Assembly: GCA_021203945.1 (NCBI GenBank)
Contig: JAJQAF010000249.1
Span: 1-15,273 of the forward strand
Origin: Campylobacter sp.
GTDB taxonomy: Bacteria > Campylobacterota > Campylobacteria > Campylobacterales > Campylobacteraceae
DNA length: 15,273 nucleotides
Direction: 5' to 3'
Part shown: positions 7,118 through 15,234 of the stretch, piece after piece
Layout: each line of letters starts with the position of its first letter
Numbering within the stretch: the stretch's first letter is position 1
The notes under the pieces: generated by a model
What the model saw: the letters and a program-made list of their open reading frames with translations, nothing else
Databases searched by the model: none
Told to the model about the DNA's origin: nothing
Made by a program: the position numbers and the translations under genes

Positions 7118-7906
7118 ATGAGAGATTATTTTGGTTCAAACGAAGTAATTAGCGAGCTTAGAGATGATGGAATTTTAATTTTAACCATCAATAGACCCGA
7201 AAAAAGAAACGCACTAAACGGCGCAACGTCGGCAAAGATGGAAGAGATTATAAATAAAGCCGAAAAAGATAACGATGTGCGCGTTATCATCGTTACGGGT
7301 GTCGGAGAAAAAAGTTTTTGTGCGGGAGAAGATTTGAGCGAATTAAGCAGCACGGGAGAATGCCAAACGGTTATGGAGCATGGTTTTGGCGGACTCACAA
7401 ACAGGCTTTGCCCTAAACCGATAATTTGCGCCGTAAATGGAACCGCTGTAGGCGGCGGTATGGAAATAGCTCTCTCTTGCGACGTAATAGTAGCCGTAAA
7501 AAGTGCGAGATTTGGTTTGCCTGAAGTAAAAGTGGGACTTATCGCATCTACGGGCGGAATAGTCAGAATGGCAAGAGAGCTGCCTAGAAAAGTGGCTATG
7601 GAGTTATGTTTGACCGGTAGATTGATTTATGCGGACGAGGCTAAAGAGATAGGTATTTTAAATTATGTTGTAGAGCCTGAGGATCTAATGAACAAGGCGA
7701 TACAAATAGCGGAACAAATAGCCGCAAATGCACCGCTTTCTTTAAAAATGACGAAAGAGATTATGCATATGGCGCCGTCAATGTCGCTTGAGGACGCTAT
7801 GAGATATTGCGATATATCTTATAAATTTATAGAAAAGAGCGAAGACGGCATAGAAGGACCGTTAGCGTTTATGGAGAAAAGAAAGCCTAATTGGAAAGGT
7901 AAATAA
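7118..7906 (+). CDS. caiD: Crotonobetainyl-CoA hydratase (carnitinyl-CoA dehydratase)
   Basis: Encodes 262 residues (E. coli CaiD is 261), a crotonase-fold enzyme interconverting L-carnitinyl-CoA and crotonobetainyl-CoA in the cytoplasm. The oxyanion-hole segments are visible: KSFCAGEDL near 65-73 and AVNGTAVGGGMEIAL at 105-119. The two catalytic glutamates of hydratases are at 116 (GGGMEIAL) and 136 (GLPEVKVG). The C-terminal EDGIEGPLAFMEKRKPNWKGK closely matches the E. coli CaiD end, which favours CaiD over a generic enoyl-CoA hydratase. Two adjoining AAGGAG ribosome sites (7100-7105, 7106-7111) precede the ATG, suggesting strong translation. It lies between fixB and the transporter module, not after caiC as in E. 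coli. Confidence 0.93.
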   Translation: MRDYFGSNEVISELRDDGILILTINRPEKRNALNGATSAKMEEIINKAEKDNDVRVIIVTGVGEKSFCAGEDLSELSSTGECQTVMEHGFGGLTNRLCPKPIICAVNGTAVGGGMEIALSCDVIVAVKSARFGLPEVKVGLIASTGGIVRMARELPRKVAMELCLTGRLIYADEAKEIGILNYVVEPEDLMNKAIQIAEQIAANAPLSLKMTKEIMHMAPSMSLEDAMRYCDISYKFIEKSEDGIEGPLAFMEKRKPNWKGK

Positions 7907-8002
7907 GCAAGCAACATAAAGGTAAATTTAAAAATTTAAAGTGTTAATGTTTAAATTCTTCGTCCGTTTCAAGCCATAAAAAGTTTGATTTAACGGCTAA
8001 TC

Positions 8003-8039
8003 TTAATCGTCTCTTCTTAAATTTAGGAGAGACGATTAA
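8003..8039 (+). terminator. Long hairpin after caiD, possible terminator or processing site
   Basis: TTAATCGTCTC (8003-8013) pairs perfectly with GAGACGATTAA (8029-8039). Pairing continues inward through 8017/8025 with one T-G wobble, giving about 15 bp. The right arm is followed by AAATTATGCTTTT, so the T run is not directly at the base. It is 96 nt after the caiD stop and could reduce read-through into the symporter genes, or mark an RNA processing or stability point. Confidence 0.5.
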
Positions 8040-8040
8040 A

Positions 8041-8088
8041 TTATGCTTTTAAAAATTTAAGAGCGATTTTAACTTTTTAAAAGCATAA
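8041..8088 (+). repeat. Second long inverted repeat next to the small-gene ribosome site
   Basis: TTATGCTTTTAAAAA (8041-8055) pairs perfectly over 15 bp with its complement at 8074-8088. After one mismatch the stem adds four more pairs (8057-8060 with 8069-8072). It begins 2 nt after the preceding hairpin and ends 6 nt before AGGAGG (8094-8099). Its position suggests control of translation start or 5'-end stabilisation of a processed transcript for the small peptide and symporter. Confidence 0.5.
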
Positions 8089-8104
8089 AACACAGGAGGC
8101 TATT

Positions 8105-8221
8105 ATGGGAGAGATGATCTTTTGCATATTTGTGGGGATCTGCCTTATCGCAACCGGTGTGATTTTAATTTTTAGTTTATGTGCCGAACAACGAAAAAAC
8201 GAGGAAAGTCTCAAAAAATGA
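8105..8221 (+). CDS. 38-aa membrane peptide, likely symporter small accessory subunit
   Basis: ATG at 8105 opens a 38-codon frame ending in TGA at 8219-8221. It has the strongest ribosome site in the window (AGGAGG, 8094-8099, 5 nt before the ATG). The peptide has one hydrophobic helix, residues 5-26 (IFCIFVGICLIATGVILIFS then LC), and a polar charged tail EQRKNEESLKK, so a single-span protein with a cytoplasmic C-terminus is expected. Its stop overlaps the symporter start as ATGA (8218-8221), strongly implying coupled translation and joint assembly. Very small proteins encoded directly before SSS-type symporters are known as symporter small accessory proteins. Placement here rests on size, topology and position, with only loose sequence resemblance from memory. 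Confidence 0.75.
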   Translation: MGEMIFCIFVGICLIATGVILIFSLCAEQRKNEESLKK

Positions 8222-9819
8222 ACATATATATGTTGGGCGTTTTTATCGGTATTTGTATCTATCTTATCATAGGTTTTTACGCCGGCAAAAGAGTTAAAAA
8301 TTTAGAAGATTATTACGTTAGCGGTAGAAACTCCACAACTGTTTTTATCGCAGGCACGATGTTTGCGTCCATGCTTAGCACAAACGGATTTATGGGTGAT
8401 ACCGCTTATGCTTACAATGGAAACATTACGACTATCTTTCTTATAAATACTCTTTGTGCTTGCGGATATGTTTTAGGGGCGCTTTATTTTGGACGTTATA
8501 TAAGGCGCGCTAAAGTAAATACTATGCCGAGTTATTTTTTGCTTAGATTTAATAGCTTGAGAATTCAAAAATTCGCAGGTATCATAACTATCGTTTCGCT
8601 TAGCGCATATCTTCTTAGCGTCATTTCGGGAACGGCGATTTTGATGGAAGTTTTAAGCGGGTTTGATAGATTTACGTGCCTTTTTATATCATGGTTTTGC
8701 ATTTTGCTTTTTACCGTATATTCGGGTTCGAAAGGAGTGATAATAATAGATACGGCAATGTGCCTGTGTTTTTTATTTTCCACTATATTCGTCGGATATT
8801 TTGTATTTAGCGAAATCGGAGGGGTTTGCAATTTAGTTCAAAAGCTTGCCTTAAACCCGAATTCTCCTAAAGATTTATTCAGCTACCATGGAAATACGGG
8901 CGTTGGAAGCGTATTTGACATACTCAGTTACGGCATTACTCTGGGTATAGTTTGGATGATAACGGTCGGGGTAAGTCCTTGGCAAGCCGGACGAAATTTG
9001 ATGGCGAAAAACGAACATGTGATATTTCGTTCAAGCGTTATTTCAGCTCTTCTTACTATATTTTTTCTACTTTATCTTTACTTGATAGCCGTAAGTATAA
9101 TACAGCTAAATCCAAACATGCAAAAACCCGAGCAAGTTATTATCTGGACCGCATACGAAGTGGTGCCGAAAATTCTCGGCGTATTTTTGCTTACGGGTAT
9201 ATTATCCGCAGGCTTAAGCTCCGCTACTACTTTTTTGTCGGTAGTGAGTTTTAGTTTGGCTAATGATATTTTCAGGTTAAATTTTAAAGATGAAAAATCA
9301 CAAGTAAATTTTACCAGAATAGTGATATTCATAGTAAGCGTGATAGCCCTTATCACAGCGTATTTTGATCTGGCTAGCATTCGTATTATAGCTTGGTTTG
9401 CCAGCACTATAATTGCTTCTTCATGGGGATTTTTAGCATTTGCTAGCGTATGGAGTAAAAGATTGACTGAAAGAGGCGCGTATTTATCGATGATAGGCGG
9501 GTTTTTTGGATATTTAATCAGCAAATGTCTTGTTGAATTTACCGGACTTCCTCTTAAAAATTTCTTCGATCCGTTTTTCATCGGCGTATTTATTAGCATA
9601 ATTTTAGCAATCCTCGGTTCGCTTGGTCAAAGTAAAACTCCTGCCGAAATAGAATTTTTGCAACGACTTCATAAAATTCCGTCAAATGAGAAAGATCCTA
9701 AAGATTACAAGATAGATAAAATTTACGGTTTCATTTTGATTACGTCGGGTTTTGTATTGATATGGTTTTTAATAACTTATTGGGCTGTGCCTTATAACGA
9801 AATAAAGGAGCTTTTATGA
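8218..9819 (+). CDS. Sodium:solute symporter (SSS) family transporter
   Basis: Encodes 533 residues with about 13 hydrophobic segments, typical of the SSS (PutP/PanF-like) family. The first helix starts at once (MNIYMLGVFIGICIYL). SGRN (35-38) and the following TMFASMLSTNGFMGD stretch match the unwound first core helix that helps bind Na+ and substrate. GILSAGLSSATTFLSVVSFSLANDIFR (327-353) matches the core helix that supplies Na+-binding hydroxyls, here Ser334-Ser335 by alignment with PutP. I chose ATG 8218 over the longer in-frame start at 8179 because that one lies inside the 38-aa gene, has no ribosome site and would add a hydrophilic extension. GAGGA at 8201-8205 precedes the chosen start. 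The substrate is inferred from context: carnitine, a carnitine ester or a related betaine. Confidence 0.88.
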   Translation: MNIYMLGVFIGICIYLIIGFYAGKRVKNLEDYYVSGRNSTTVFIAGTMFASMLSTNGFMGDTAYAYNGNITTIFLINTLCACGYVLGALYFGRYIRRAKVNTMPSYFLLRFNSLRIQKFAGIITIVSLSAYLLSVISGTAILMEVLSGFDRFTCLFISWFCILLFTVYSGSKGVIIIDTAMCLCFLFSTIFVGYFVFSEIGGVCNLVQKLALNPNSPKDLFSYHGNTGVGSVFDILSYGITLGIVWMITVGVSPWQAGRNLMAKNEHVIFRSSVISALLTIFFLLYLYLIAVSIIQLNPNMQKPEQVIIWTAYEVVPKILGVFLLTGILSAGLSSATTFLSVVSFSLANDIFRLNFKDEKSQVNFTRIVIFIVSVIALITAYFDLASIRIIAWFASTIIASSWGFLAFASVWSKRLTERGAYLSMIGGFFGYLISKCLVEFTGLPLKNFFDPFFIGVFISIILAILGSLGQSKTPAEIEFLQRLHKIPSNEKDPKDYKIDKIYGFILITSGFVLIWFLITYWAVPYNEIKELL

Positions 9820-10793
9820 ATGTGAAAAACAAGATTAACGTATCGCTAAAAATTTCAGATGATATGAAAAAGGTGCTCAAATATCAGCGAGCACATACGT
9901 CAAATGAGACTGCGAGCACTAATGAACAGATGAGAAAAAACTATGAATTTGAACGAAAATTTTGGAATGAAGGCGGTCCTATTATGTTTGAAACCCAAGA
10001 AATTTCGATCAAATTTGAAGATGCAAACATAAGAGCTAGAATTTATTACCCGAATTTTAAAGACGAGTATAAAACCATATTTTTCATTCATGGAGGCGGC
10101 TTTGTAGTAGGCAGCATTGATACTCACGACAGGATTATGAGAAATTTAGCCTACAATAGCAAATGCGCCGTTATAGGCATAGACTACTCTTTGGCACCGA
10201 TAAAGAAATTTCCTTCTCAAATAAAAGAGTGTGACGCACTCATACAACATGTTATAAAAAATTCTAAAAAATACAAAATTTCACCTAAATTTATCGCGTA
10301 TGCGGGGGATAGCTCGGGTGCAAATATATGTATGGGAACTTTTTTATATCAAAGAGAAAATGCAAAAAAATTCGTTAAGGCTATGGCTTTATTTTACGGA
10401 CTTTACGGACTTAAGGATTCGGCTTCAAGGGCACTTTACGGAGATGAGACCGACGGACTTAGACAAGAGGATATAGAGTTTTATTATGAGCAATATTTAC
10501 AAAAACCGCAGGATATGGATTGTAAATTTTTAAACATATTCAATGCTGATTTGACACATAACGTGCCTCCTTGCTTCATAGCCGCTTGTGAATTTGATCC
10601 TTTAAAAGACGACAGCAAGGTATTGCACGAAATTTTGAAACAAAACGGCTCTAGCAAATTTAAGGAATATAAAGGCGTTATGCATGCATTTTTGCACTTT
10701 TCAAAAATGATGGATATAGCAAATCAAGCAATCAAAGATGCTGCCAAATTTATAAATAATGAGTTTAAATTTTCACTAAAGGAGTTACGATGA
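9816..10793 (+). CDS. Alpha/beta hydrolase of the HSL (family IV) esterase type
   Basis: Encodes 325 residues with no signal peptide, so it should be cytoplasmic. The HSL signature is complete: HGGG oxyanion motif at 92-95, nucleophile elbow GDSSG at 164-168 (Ser166), acid in EFDPLKDD (Asp261) and catalytic His290 in [14 protein letters not shown] (121-128) is also typical of the family. The residue after the elbow Ser is Ser where Ala is usual, a mild variation. It overlaps both neighbours by ATGA (symporter at 9816, caiT at 10790) with AAAGGAG before the start (9804-9810). Such coupling between two transporters suggests it acts on an imported substrate, for example hydrolysing O-acylcarnitine or another ester to release carnitine. 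The substrate is inference. A thioesterase or general acetyl-esterase role is possible. Confidence 0.85.
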   Translation: MNVKNKINVSLKISDDMKKVLKYQRAHTSNETASTNEQMRKNYEFERKFWNEGGPIMFETQEISIKFEDANIRARIYYPNFKDEYKTIFFIHGGGFVVGSIDTHDRIMRNLAYNSKCAVIGIDYSLAPIKKFPSQIKECDALIQHVIKNSKKYKISPKFIAYAGDSSGANICMGTFLYQRENAKKFVKAMALFYGLYGLKDSASRALYGDETDGLRQEDIEFYYEQYLQKPQDMDCKFLNIFNADLTHNVPPCFIAACEFDPLKDDSKVLHEILKQNGSSKFKEYKGVMHAFLHFSKMMDIANQAIKDAAKFINNEFKFSLKELR

Positions 10794-12304
10794 AAGAGAA
10801 AAAAGTCGGGATAGAACCTAAGGTATTCTTTCCTTCACTTATCGCCGTTGCGATTCTTAGTTGGCTGGTAGTTAGGGATTTGGATGCCGCTAATAAAGTC
10901 ATCAATGCTACGTTTGCCTATATAACCGGTTCTTGGGGGTGGGCATTTGAGTGGTATATGGTGGTTATGGTTATAGGTTGGTTTTGGTTAGTTTTGGGGC
11001 CTATGAAAAACAAAAAGTTGGGCGATGAAAACGATAAACCGGAATTTAGCACTACAAGTTGGATATTTATGATGTTTGCTTCATGCACATCGGCTGCGGT
11101 TTTATACTGGGCAACGGCTGAAATTTACTACTATGTAACCACTCCGCCGTTTGGCTTAGAGCCTATGAGTACGGGCGCAAAAGAGCTTGGACTGGCTTAT
11201 AGTCTTTTTCACTGGGGACCTTTGCCTTGGGCTACTTATAGCCTGCTATCGGTAGCATTCGGATATTTTTTATACGTTAAAAAGATAAACGTAGTGCGTC
11301 CTAGCGGAACTATCGATGCCGCAGTCGGTGAAAAATTGGCAAAGGGCTGGCTTGGAACTTTTATAGACAATCTTTATATCGTTGCTTTAATCTTGGCGAT
11401 GGGAACCAGCCTCGGACTTGCTACACCGCTTGTAACGGAATGTATGGGATGGTTATTCGGGATAGAAAGAACGCTTGCACTCGATACCATGATTATTGCT
11501 TGCTGGGTCGTATTTAATGCTATTTGCGTGGCATTTGGCTTAAATAAAGGAATAAAAGCGGCAAGCGACATCAGAAGTTATTTGATGATAGTAATGCTCG
11601 GTTGGGTTTTCATACTGGGAGCATCCACTTTTACTATAAATTATTTTACCGATAGCGTAGGACAGATGTTTTTTAATCTAGGAAGAATGCTATTTTATAC
11701 CGATGCGGTCGCAAAAGGAGGCTTTCCTCAAGGATGGACGGTATTTTATTGGGCTTGGTGGGTAGTTTATGGTATTCAAATGTGTATATTTTTAGCAAGA
11801 ATTTCGCGCGGTAGAACGGTTCGTGAGCTTTGTATCGGTATGGTGGCGGGACTTACCGTTACGGCTTGGATAATATGGACGATACTTGGTAGCAACACTA
11901 TAAATTTAATGATAACTAAAGCTATTGATTTGCCCGCCATTATAGCTAGTCACGGTTTGGCTCGCGGCATTATAGAGACTTGGGCGGCTTTGCCTTTATC
12001 TACGATCACTATATGGGGATTTTTTATTTTATGTTTTATAGCAACCGTAACACTTGTAAATGCTTGCTCTTACACGCTTGCTATGAGCACTTGCAAGGAA
12101 GCTAGCGGCTACGACGAACCGCCTCTTTGGGTTAGGATAGGTTGGTCTATTTTAGTTGGTATTATAGGGGTTACGTTACTTGCCTTAGGCGGATTAAAAC
12201 CCATTCAAACGGCCATTATAGCAGGCGGTTGCCCGCTGTTTTTTGTAAATATTTTAATATTGATCTCATTCTTTAAAGATGCTAAAAAGAATAATTGGTA
12301 TTAG
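10790..12304 (+). CDS. caiT: L-carnitine/gamma-butyrobetaine antiporter CaiT (BCCT family)
   Basis: Encodes 504 residues, exactly the E. coli CaiT length. Residues known from CaiT structural work fall at the same numbers here: Tyr114, Trp142, Trp147, Trp323, Trp324 and Met331 for substrate sites, and Arg262, which replaces Na+ in this sodium-independent exchanger. BCCT hallmarks are visible, including the glycine-rich core helix [15 protein letters not shown] (199-213) and the Trp-rich YWAWW (320-324) segment. It should exchange external carnitine or crotonobetaine for internal gamma-butyrobetaine across the inner membrane, with no net ion cost. The start overlaps the hydrolase stop (ATGA) with AAAGGAG at 10778-10784. 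caiA follows 31 nt later. Confidence 0.96.
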   Translation: MKEKKVGIEPKVFFPSLIAVAILSWLVVRDLDAANKVINATFAYITGSWGWAFEWYMVVMVIGWFWLVLGPMKNKKLGDENDKPEFSTTSWIFMMFASCTSAAVLYWATAEIYYYVTTPPFGLEPMSTGAKELGLAYSLFHWGPLPWATYSLLSVAFGYFLYVKKINVVRPSGTIDAAVGEKLAKGWLGTFIDNLYIVALILAMGTSLGLATPLVTECMGWLFGIERTLALDTMIIACWVVFNAICVAFGLNKGIKAASDIRSYLMIVMLGWVFILGASTFTINYFTDSVGQMFFNLGRMLFYTDAVAKGGFPQGWTVFYWAWWVVYGIQMCIFLARISRGRTVRELCIGMVAGLTVTAWIIWTILGSNTINLMITKAIDLPAIIASHGLARGIIETWAALPLSTITIWGFFILCFIATVTLVNACSYTLAMSTCKEASGYDEPPLWVRIGWSILVGIIGVTLLALGGLKPIQTAIIAGGCPLFFVNILILISFFKDAKKNNWY

Positions 12305-12335
12305 AATTTAAAAAATTTAAACAAGGAGATAAATC

Positions 12336-13469
12336 ATGGATTTTAGTTTAACGGATGAGCAACAACTTTTTGTTGAAGCCGCAAGAGAGCTTATGGGAAG
12401 AGAGAATTGGGAAGCGTATTTCGCAAAATGTGATGAAAATCACGAATACCCTATAAAATGGGTTAAAGAACTAGCCGCTCTTGGCATAGATACTATGCTT
12501 TTACCCGAAGAGCACGGCGGAATGGGCTGCGGTTGGATTGCATTAACGGCGATTTGGGAAGAGCTTGGAAGATGCGGGGGTCCTACTTACGTTTTATATC
12601 AACTACCAGGCTTTTCAACTATTTTAAAATACGGCACAAAAGAGCAAATAGATAAAATCTTTGCTTATCGCGGCACGGGAGAGCAGATGTATAACTCCGC
12701 TATAACCGAGCCTAGCGCCGGTTCTGATGTGGGTAGTTTAAAAACCACATATACGAAAAAAGATGGCAAGGTTTATCTAAACGGACAAAAATGCTTTATA
12801 ACTTCAAGTGCCAAAGTCCCTTATTTAATTGTTATGGCAAGAGACAGCGAGAGTGAAAAAGCGGTATTTACCGAGTGGTTTGTGGATATGAAAAAAGAAG
12901 GCATTAAGCTAACGCCGCTTGAAAAGCTAGGTCTTAGAATGGATAGCTGCTGCGAAATAGTCTTTGATAATGTCGAACTTACGCAAAAAGATATGTTCGG
13001 AACCGAAGGCAACGGTTTTAATCGTGTTAAAGAAGAATTTGACGCCGAGAGATTTTTGGTCGCTTGCACGAATTACGGCGCAGCGTTTTGCGCATTTGAA
13101 GATGCGGCAAAATATGCGAATGAGCGTGTTCAATTCGGCGAAACTATCGGCAGAACGCAACTTATCCAAGAAAAATTCGCCCACATGGCTATGAAACTAA
13201 ATGCTATGAAATATATGCTTTATAGCACGGCTTGGAAAATGGATAAAGGATTAAATGTAACGGGTGAAAGTGCGATGTGCAAATATTACTGCGCAAACAA
13301 GGCGTTTGAAGTAGTGGATGATGCCGTGCAAGTTCTTGGAGGAATCGGAGTTACCGGTCATAGACTCGGTAGATTTTGGAGAGATTTAAGAGTAGATAGA
13401 CTCTCCGGCGGATCCGATGAAATGCAAATTTTGACGCTTGGAAGAGCAATTTTAAAGCAATATAGATAG
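12336..13469 (+). CDS. caiA: Crotonobetainyl-CoA reductase CaiA
   Basis: Encodes 377 residues (E. coli about 380), an acyl-CoA dehydrogenase-fold flavoprotein that reduces crotonobetainyl-CoA to gamma-butyrobetainyl-CoA using FixAB electrons. Near-identical blocks to E. coli CaiA include [67 protein letters not shown] and the end [21 protein letters not shown]. The first of these is the FAD-contacting segment of the family. In most acyl-CoA dehydrogenases the catalytic Glu sits in a YEGT motif. The matching place here reads SGGS (357-360), so the usual base is absent, as I recall for E. coli CaiA, consistent with a reductive role. AAGGAG at 12323-12328 precedes the start. Confidence 0.96.
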   Translation: MDFSLTDEQQLFVEAARELMGRENWEAYFAKCDENHEYPIKWVKELAALGIDTMLLPEEHGGMGCGWIALTAIWEELGRCGGPTYVLYQLPGFSTILKYGTKEQIDKIFAYRGTGEQMYNSAITEPSAGSDVGSLKTTYTKKDGKVYLNGQKCFITSSAKVPYLIVMARDSESEKAVFTEWFVDMKKEGIKLTPLEKLGLRMDSCCEIVFDNVELTQKDMFGTEGNGFNRVKEEFDAERFLVACTNYGAAFCAFEDAAKYANERVQFGETIGRTQLIQEKFAHMAMKLNAMKYMLYSTAWKMDKGLNVTGESAMCKYYCANKAFEVVDDAVQVLGGIGVTGHRLGRFWRDLRVDRLSGGSDEMQILTLGRAILKQYR

Positions 13470-13504
13470 AAATTTAAAAAATTAAAAATATAAGCGAAGG
13501 TATT

Positions 13505-13581
13505 TTCGGGATAGTTTTGTAAGCTGCAACGAGGATTTAAAATTAAGTAATTTAATTTAATCTTTTACAAAATTCTCCGAA
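13505..13581 (+). promoter_or_regulatory. Nested inverted repeat between caiA and caiB
   Basis: A 77-nt segment folds on paper as three nested stems. TTCGG (13505-13509) pairs with CCGAA (13577-13581), TTTTGTAA (13515-13522) with TTACAAAA (13565-13572), and an inner AAATTAA/TTAATTT stem is extended by GATT/AATC across a 2-nt bulge. It fills most of the 137-nt caiA-caiB spacer and ends 14 nt before the caiB ribosome site (AAAGG near 13596-13600). No T run follows, so it is more likely an RNA processing, stability or translational element than a terminator. Confidence 0.4.
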
Positions 13582-13606
13582 TACAACGCTTTAAGAAAGG
13601 TATAAA

Positions 13607-14818
13607 ATGAAATTTAATACTCCTAAATTTGGGCCGCTAAGCGGCGTAAAAGTAGTATTTTCGGCAATGGAAATAGCAGGACCGTTTTCGGCTCAAATGC
13701 TAGCCGAATGGGGTGCGGAGGTAATTTGGATAGAAAATTCAAAATATCCCGACACTATAAGGGTTCAGCAAAACTACAAAGAACTAAGCCGTAGAAATTT
13801 ATATGCATTTTCGTTAAATATCTTTAGCGAAGAGGGTAAGGAAATCTTTTATAAACTTATAAAAGAAGCCGATGTTTTTATAGAGGCCAGCAAGGGACCT
13901 GCGTTTGCTAAAAAAGGGATAACGGATGAAATTTTATGGTCTCATAATCCAAAGCTTGTTATAGCTCATCTTTCGGGCTTTGGTCAATACGGCGATGAAA
14001 ATTACACGAATTTAGCCGCTTATAACACGATAGCTCAAGCTTTTAGCGGATATTTGATACAAAACGGGGATCAAAATCAACCGATGCCCGCATTTCCATA
14101 TACGGCGGATTATCTATGCGGCTTAACTACTACTAGCGCCGTTTTAGCCGCACTTTACAATGCGCAAAGGACAGGCAAGGGTGAGAGCATAGATGTAGCG
14201 ATGTATGAAGCCATGCTAAGAATGGGGCAGTATTATATGATGGATTATTTAAACGGCGGCGAAATGTGCCCTAGGATGATTAAGGGCAAAGACCCGCTAT
14301 ATGCAGGATGCGGGCTTTACTCTTGCAAAGACGGATATATAGTCTTTGAGATTGTCGGAACAGCTCAGGTTAAAGATATGTTTGAATTACTTGGAATTAG
14401 CGATTATTACGGTACTGACGATGTTGCGCAAGGCACCCAGTTAATAAGCAGAAAAATGAAGGTAAATGATGTGTTTGAAGCGGCTTTGGATAAATTTTTC
14501 GGCTCAAGAACCATAGAAGAATCACTTAAAATTTTAGCAAATTTAAAGGTCGCCGGAGCAAAAGTCCTAGAAGTAAGCGAGCTACAAAATAATCCTCAAT
14601 ATATCGCCAGAGAAAGTTTTACGACTTGGAAAAACTCGGCAGGCAAGGAGTATAAGGGACCTAATATTATGCCTAAATTTAAAAATAATCCTTGCATGAT
14701 TTGGCGCGCTATGCCCGAATATGGCGAGGATACGGCCGATATTATGAATCATCTTGGTTATTGCGAAGCCGAAATTTTAAAATTAGATGAAGAGAAAATC
14801 ATAAAAGTGAGAAAATAG
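13607..14818 (+). CDS. caiB: L-carnitine CoA-transferase CaiB (class III)
   Basis: Encodes 403 residues (E. coli CaiB is 405), a class III (CaiB-BaiF/formyl-CoA transferase) enzyme. It moves CoA from gamma-butyrobetainyl-CoA or crotonobetainyl-CoA to incoming carnitine or crotonobetaine, so the cycle runs without new ATP. The N-terminal [35 protein letters not shown] is the family's CoA-binding start. The catalytic Asp is residue 168 in [11 protein letters not shown], matching Asp169 of E. coli. LSGFGQYG (122-129) is the usual conserved loop. The C-terminal half carries the small interdomain region, ending [15 protein letters not shown]. caiC starts 2 nt after its stop. CaiB can sustain the cycle only after some CoA ester exists, which normally requires CaiC. 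Confidence 0.95.
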   Translation: MKFNTPKFGPLSGVKVVFSAMEIAGPFSAQMLAEWGAEVIWIENSKYPDTIRVQQNYKELSRRNLYAFSLNIFSEEGKEIFYKLIKEADVFIEASKGPAFAKKGITDEILWSHNPKLVIAHLSGFGQYGDENYTNLAAYNTIAQAFSGYLIQNGDQNQPMPAFPYTADYLCGLTTTSAVLAALYNAQRTGKGESIDVAMYEAMLRMGQYYMMDYLNGGEMCPRMIKGKDPLYAGCGLYSCKDGYIVFEIVGTAQVKDMFELLGISDYYGTDDVAQGTQLISRKMKVNDVFEAALDKFFGSRTIEESLKILANLKVAGAKVLEVSELQNNPQYIARESFTTWKNSAGKEYKGPNIMPKFKNNPCMIWRAMPEYGEDTADIMNHLGYCEAEILKLDEEKIIKVRK

Positions 14819-14820
14819 AT

Positions 14821-15234
14821 ATGGATATGATAGGCAAGAAGAATTTATGCGGATATTTTGACGAGCTAGCTTTTACCCATAAGGATAAAATAGCCGTTAT
14901 TTGTGAAGATATAAGCGGTAAAATCTCTAGCCTATCATATAAAAGTTTAAATGAAAAGATCAATCAAACAGCCAATCTTCTTAAATCTATCGGTGTTAAA
15001 AAAGATGACTTGGTAATCATTCACCTTACAAATAGCTTAGAATACATATTGAGCTTAATGGCTATTGCAAAATTAGGAGCGGTAGCGGTTCCTATAAATG
15101 CAAATTACGTTTATGCCGACACGTTATTTATAGTTCAAAAGACAAAACCCACCTTAGTCATAACTCAAAGCGAATTCGTAAAAATTTACGAAGAAATAGA
15201 CGAGAAAAAATACGAATTTAAAAACGATAAATAG
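14821..15234 (+). pseudogene. caiC: Truncated crotonobetaine/carnitine-CoA ligase CaiC, N-terminal 137 aa
   Basis: The frame encodes 137 residues, whereas CaiC is about 517. The visible part follows the E. coli N-terminus well: MDMIGKKNL, then DKIAVICED, INQTANLLKSIGVKKDDLVIIHLTNSLEYI and KLGAVAVPINA, the usual opening of the acyl-adenylate ligase fold. It ends at TAG (15232-15234), before the ATP-binding TSGTT-type loop, so this product cannot be an active ligase. Past the stop, the same frame reads VIGTD, plausible as continuing homology, then meets TAA. Adding one A in the A run just before the stop would instead open a frame to the window end. So this looks like a frameshift or nonsense mutation, or a sequencing error, rather than a natural short gene. 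The ribosome site is weak and coupling to caiB (2 nt) is likely. Confidence 0.75.

Noticed and set aside
8179..8217. Longer symporter start (13 extra residues)
   Set aside because: This ATG lies inside the 38-aa gene without a ribosome site. The extension is basic and hydrophilic ahead of a normal first helix, whereas ATG 8218 gives the ATGA overlap seen at the next two junctions.
9078..9599. 173-codon minus-strand frame inside the symporter gene
   Set aside because: It lies opposite a well-supported SSS coding frame, has no recognisable family and reads as a shadow of the coding strand.
12821..13194. Several overlapping minus- and plus-frame ORFs within caiA
   Set aside because: They coincide with highly conserved CaiA blocks and lack ribosome sites. 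They are shadows.
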